DNA from: Acidimicrobiales bacterium
GTDB lineage: Bacteria > Actinomycetota > Acidimicrobiia > Acidimicrobiales > JAKAVM01
Assembly: GCA_027451785.1 (NCBI GenBank)
Contig: DAIDIS010000054.1
Coordinates: 1-12,707, forward strand
Length of the DNA: 12,707 nucleotides
Direction of reading: 5' to 3'
In this document: positions 12,482-12,707 of the stretch, piece after piece
Layout: each line of letters starts with the position of its first letter
How positions within the stretch are numbered: the stretch's first letter is position 1
Notes under the pieces: model-generated
Told to the model about the DNA's origin: nothing
The model's database searches: none
The model's input: only the letters and a program-made list of their open reading frames with translations
Position numbers and translations under genes: made by a program

Positions 12482-12707
12482 TCGCATCACCCGCTGCCTC
12501 TTCGGCGCTGACGCCTTTTTCCACAAGTAGAACTCTTACCAACTGACTGGTCACGCCAAGAATTGAGTGGGCCAGGACGAAAGGATCCTGGGGAATGATT
12601 TCGCCGATTCCCATCGCTTCAGTCAATTGAACCGACAAGTCCGCCACGGATATCTCCTCGCTCTGTTTGATGAGTGAGAGAAATTTCGGCTCCGTTACAG
12701 CGAATTG
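12354..12707 (-). CDS. TetR/AcrR-type transcriptional regulator, C-terminal part, cut by window edge
   Basis: On the minus strand 117 codons are open from the right edge to a stop at 12354. An in-frame GTG at 12647 is unlikely to be the start, because the frame stays open and protein-like through the 20 codons before it. The visible text, FVLAHSILGVTSQLVRVLL followed by AEEAAGDAITFCLHGLL, is the kind of helix pair seen in the ligand-binding and dimerisation half of TetR regulators, ending in a disordered tail (SPRPSAGDPDIEKALDP). The DNA-binding helix-turn-helix would lie beyond the window, so the family call rests only on the C-terminal pattern. The last 128 bp converge with and overlap the small membrane ORF on the other strand. 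Confidence 0.65.
   Translation of the reverse strand, partial: QFAVTEPKFLSLIKQSEEISVADLSVQLTEAMGIGEIIPQDPFVLAHSILGVTSQLVRVLLVEKGVSAEEAAGDAITFCLHGLLSPRPSAGDPDIEKALDPAPLQEATWTQETETSR

Overview
The window reads as chromosomal DNA of an actinobacterium, probably outside the classical high-GC genera and plausibly in the Acidimicrobiia. This placement is an inference. It rests on a WhiB-family regulator (a family essentially confined to Actinomycetota and their phages), a PimB'-like mannosyltransferase, a TB16.3-like SRPBCC protein, moderate GC (by eye in the high 50s), and several start codons that follow a TANNNT box by 6-7 nt, as in leaderless actinobacterial transcripts. I see no mobile element, CRISPR array, rRNA or tRNA, and no obvious foreign segment. 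No intergenic gap exceeds about 220 bp.

Layout. (1) 1-842, minus strand: the N-terminal 280 codons of a FAD-dependent glycerol-3-phosphate dehydrogenase (glpD), cut by the left edge. (2) 843-1062: divergent intergenic region holding a perfect 29-bp inverted repeat of Fur/PerR type. (3) 1063-2698, plus strand: a probable oxidative-stress block of a Fur-family regulator, a cysteine-free rubrerythrin and a DUF3501 protein. (4) 2740-3116: a candidate operator and promoter, a small whiB gene and a 3' hairpin. (5) 3202-5510: acyl-CoA dehydrogenase, then trpD starting in the dehydrogenase stop codon (TGATG), then two tandem 20-bp repeats. (6) 5687-8272: a zinc-ribbon protein, queG (epoxyqueuosine reductase) and a PimB'-like GT4 glycosyltransferase, each overlapping the next. 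(7) 8421-10843: SRPBCC protein, ROK sugar kinase and an LLM-family protein, the last two 2 nt apart. (8) 10953-12194: an AlaC-type aminotransferase. (9) 12299 to the end: a possible 60-residue membrane protein converging on, and overlapping, the C-terminal part of a TetR-type regulator cut by the right edge.

How the genes relate. fur, rubrerythrin and DUF3501 look like a metal/peroxide-responsive unit, with the operator over the fur promoter. The trpD, pimB', SRPBCC and glucokinase neighbourhood resembles, from memory, the M. tuberculosis Rv2185c-Rv2192c region and the Streptomyces glucokinase region, so this is probably old actinobacterial chromosomal context and not an accessory island. I did not find a clearly new defence or mobile system. 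The most interesting items are the Fur operator with the rubrerythrin/DUF3501 pair, the recurrent leaderless-type start regions, a 42-bp in-frame duplication inside the LLM gene whose copies differ only at synonymous positions, the N-terminal extension of QueG inside the upstream gene, and the small membrane ORF at the right end.
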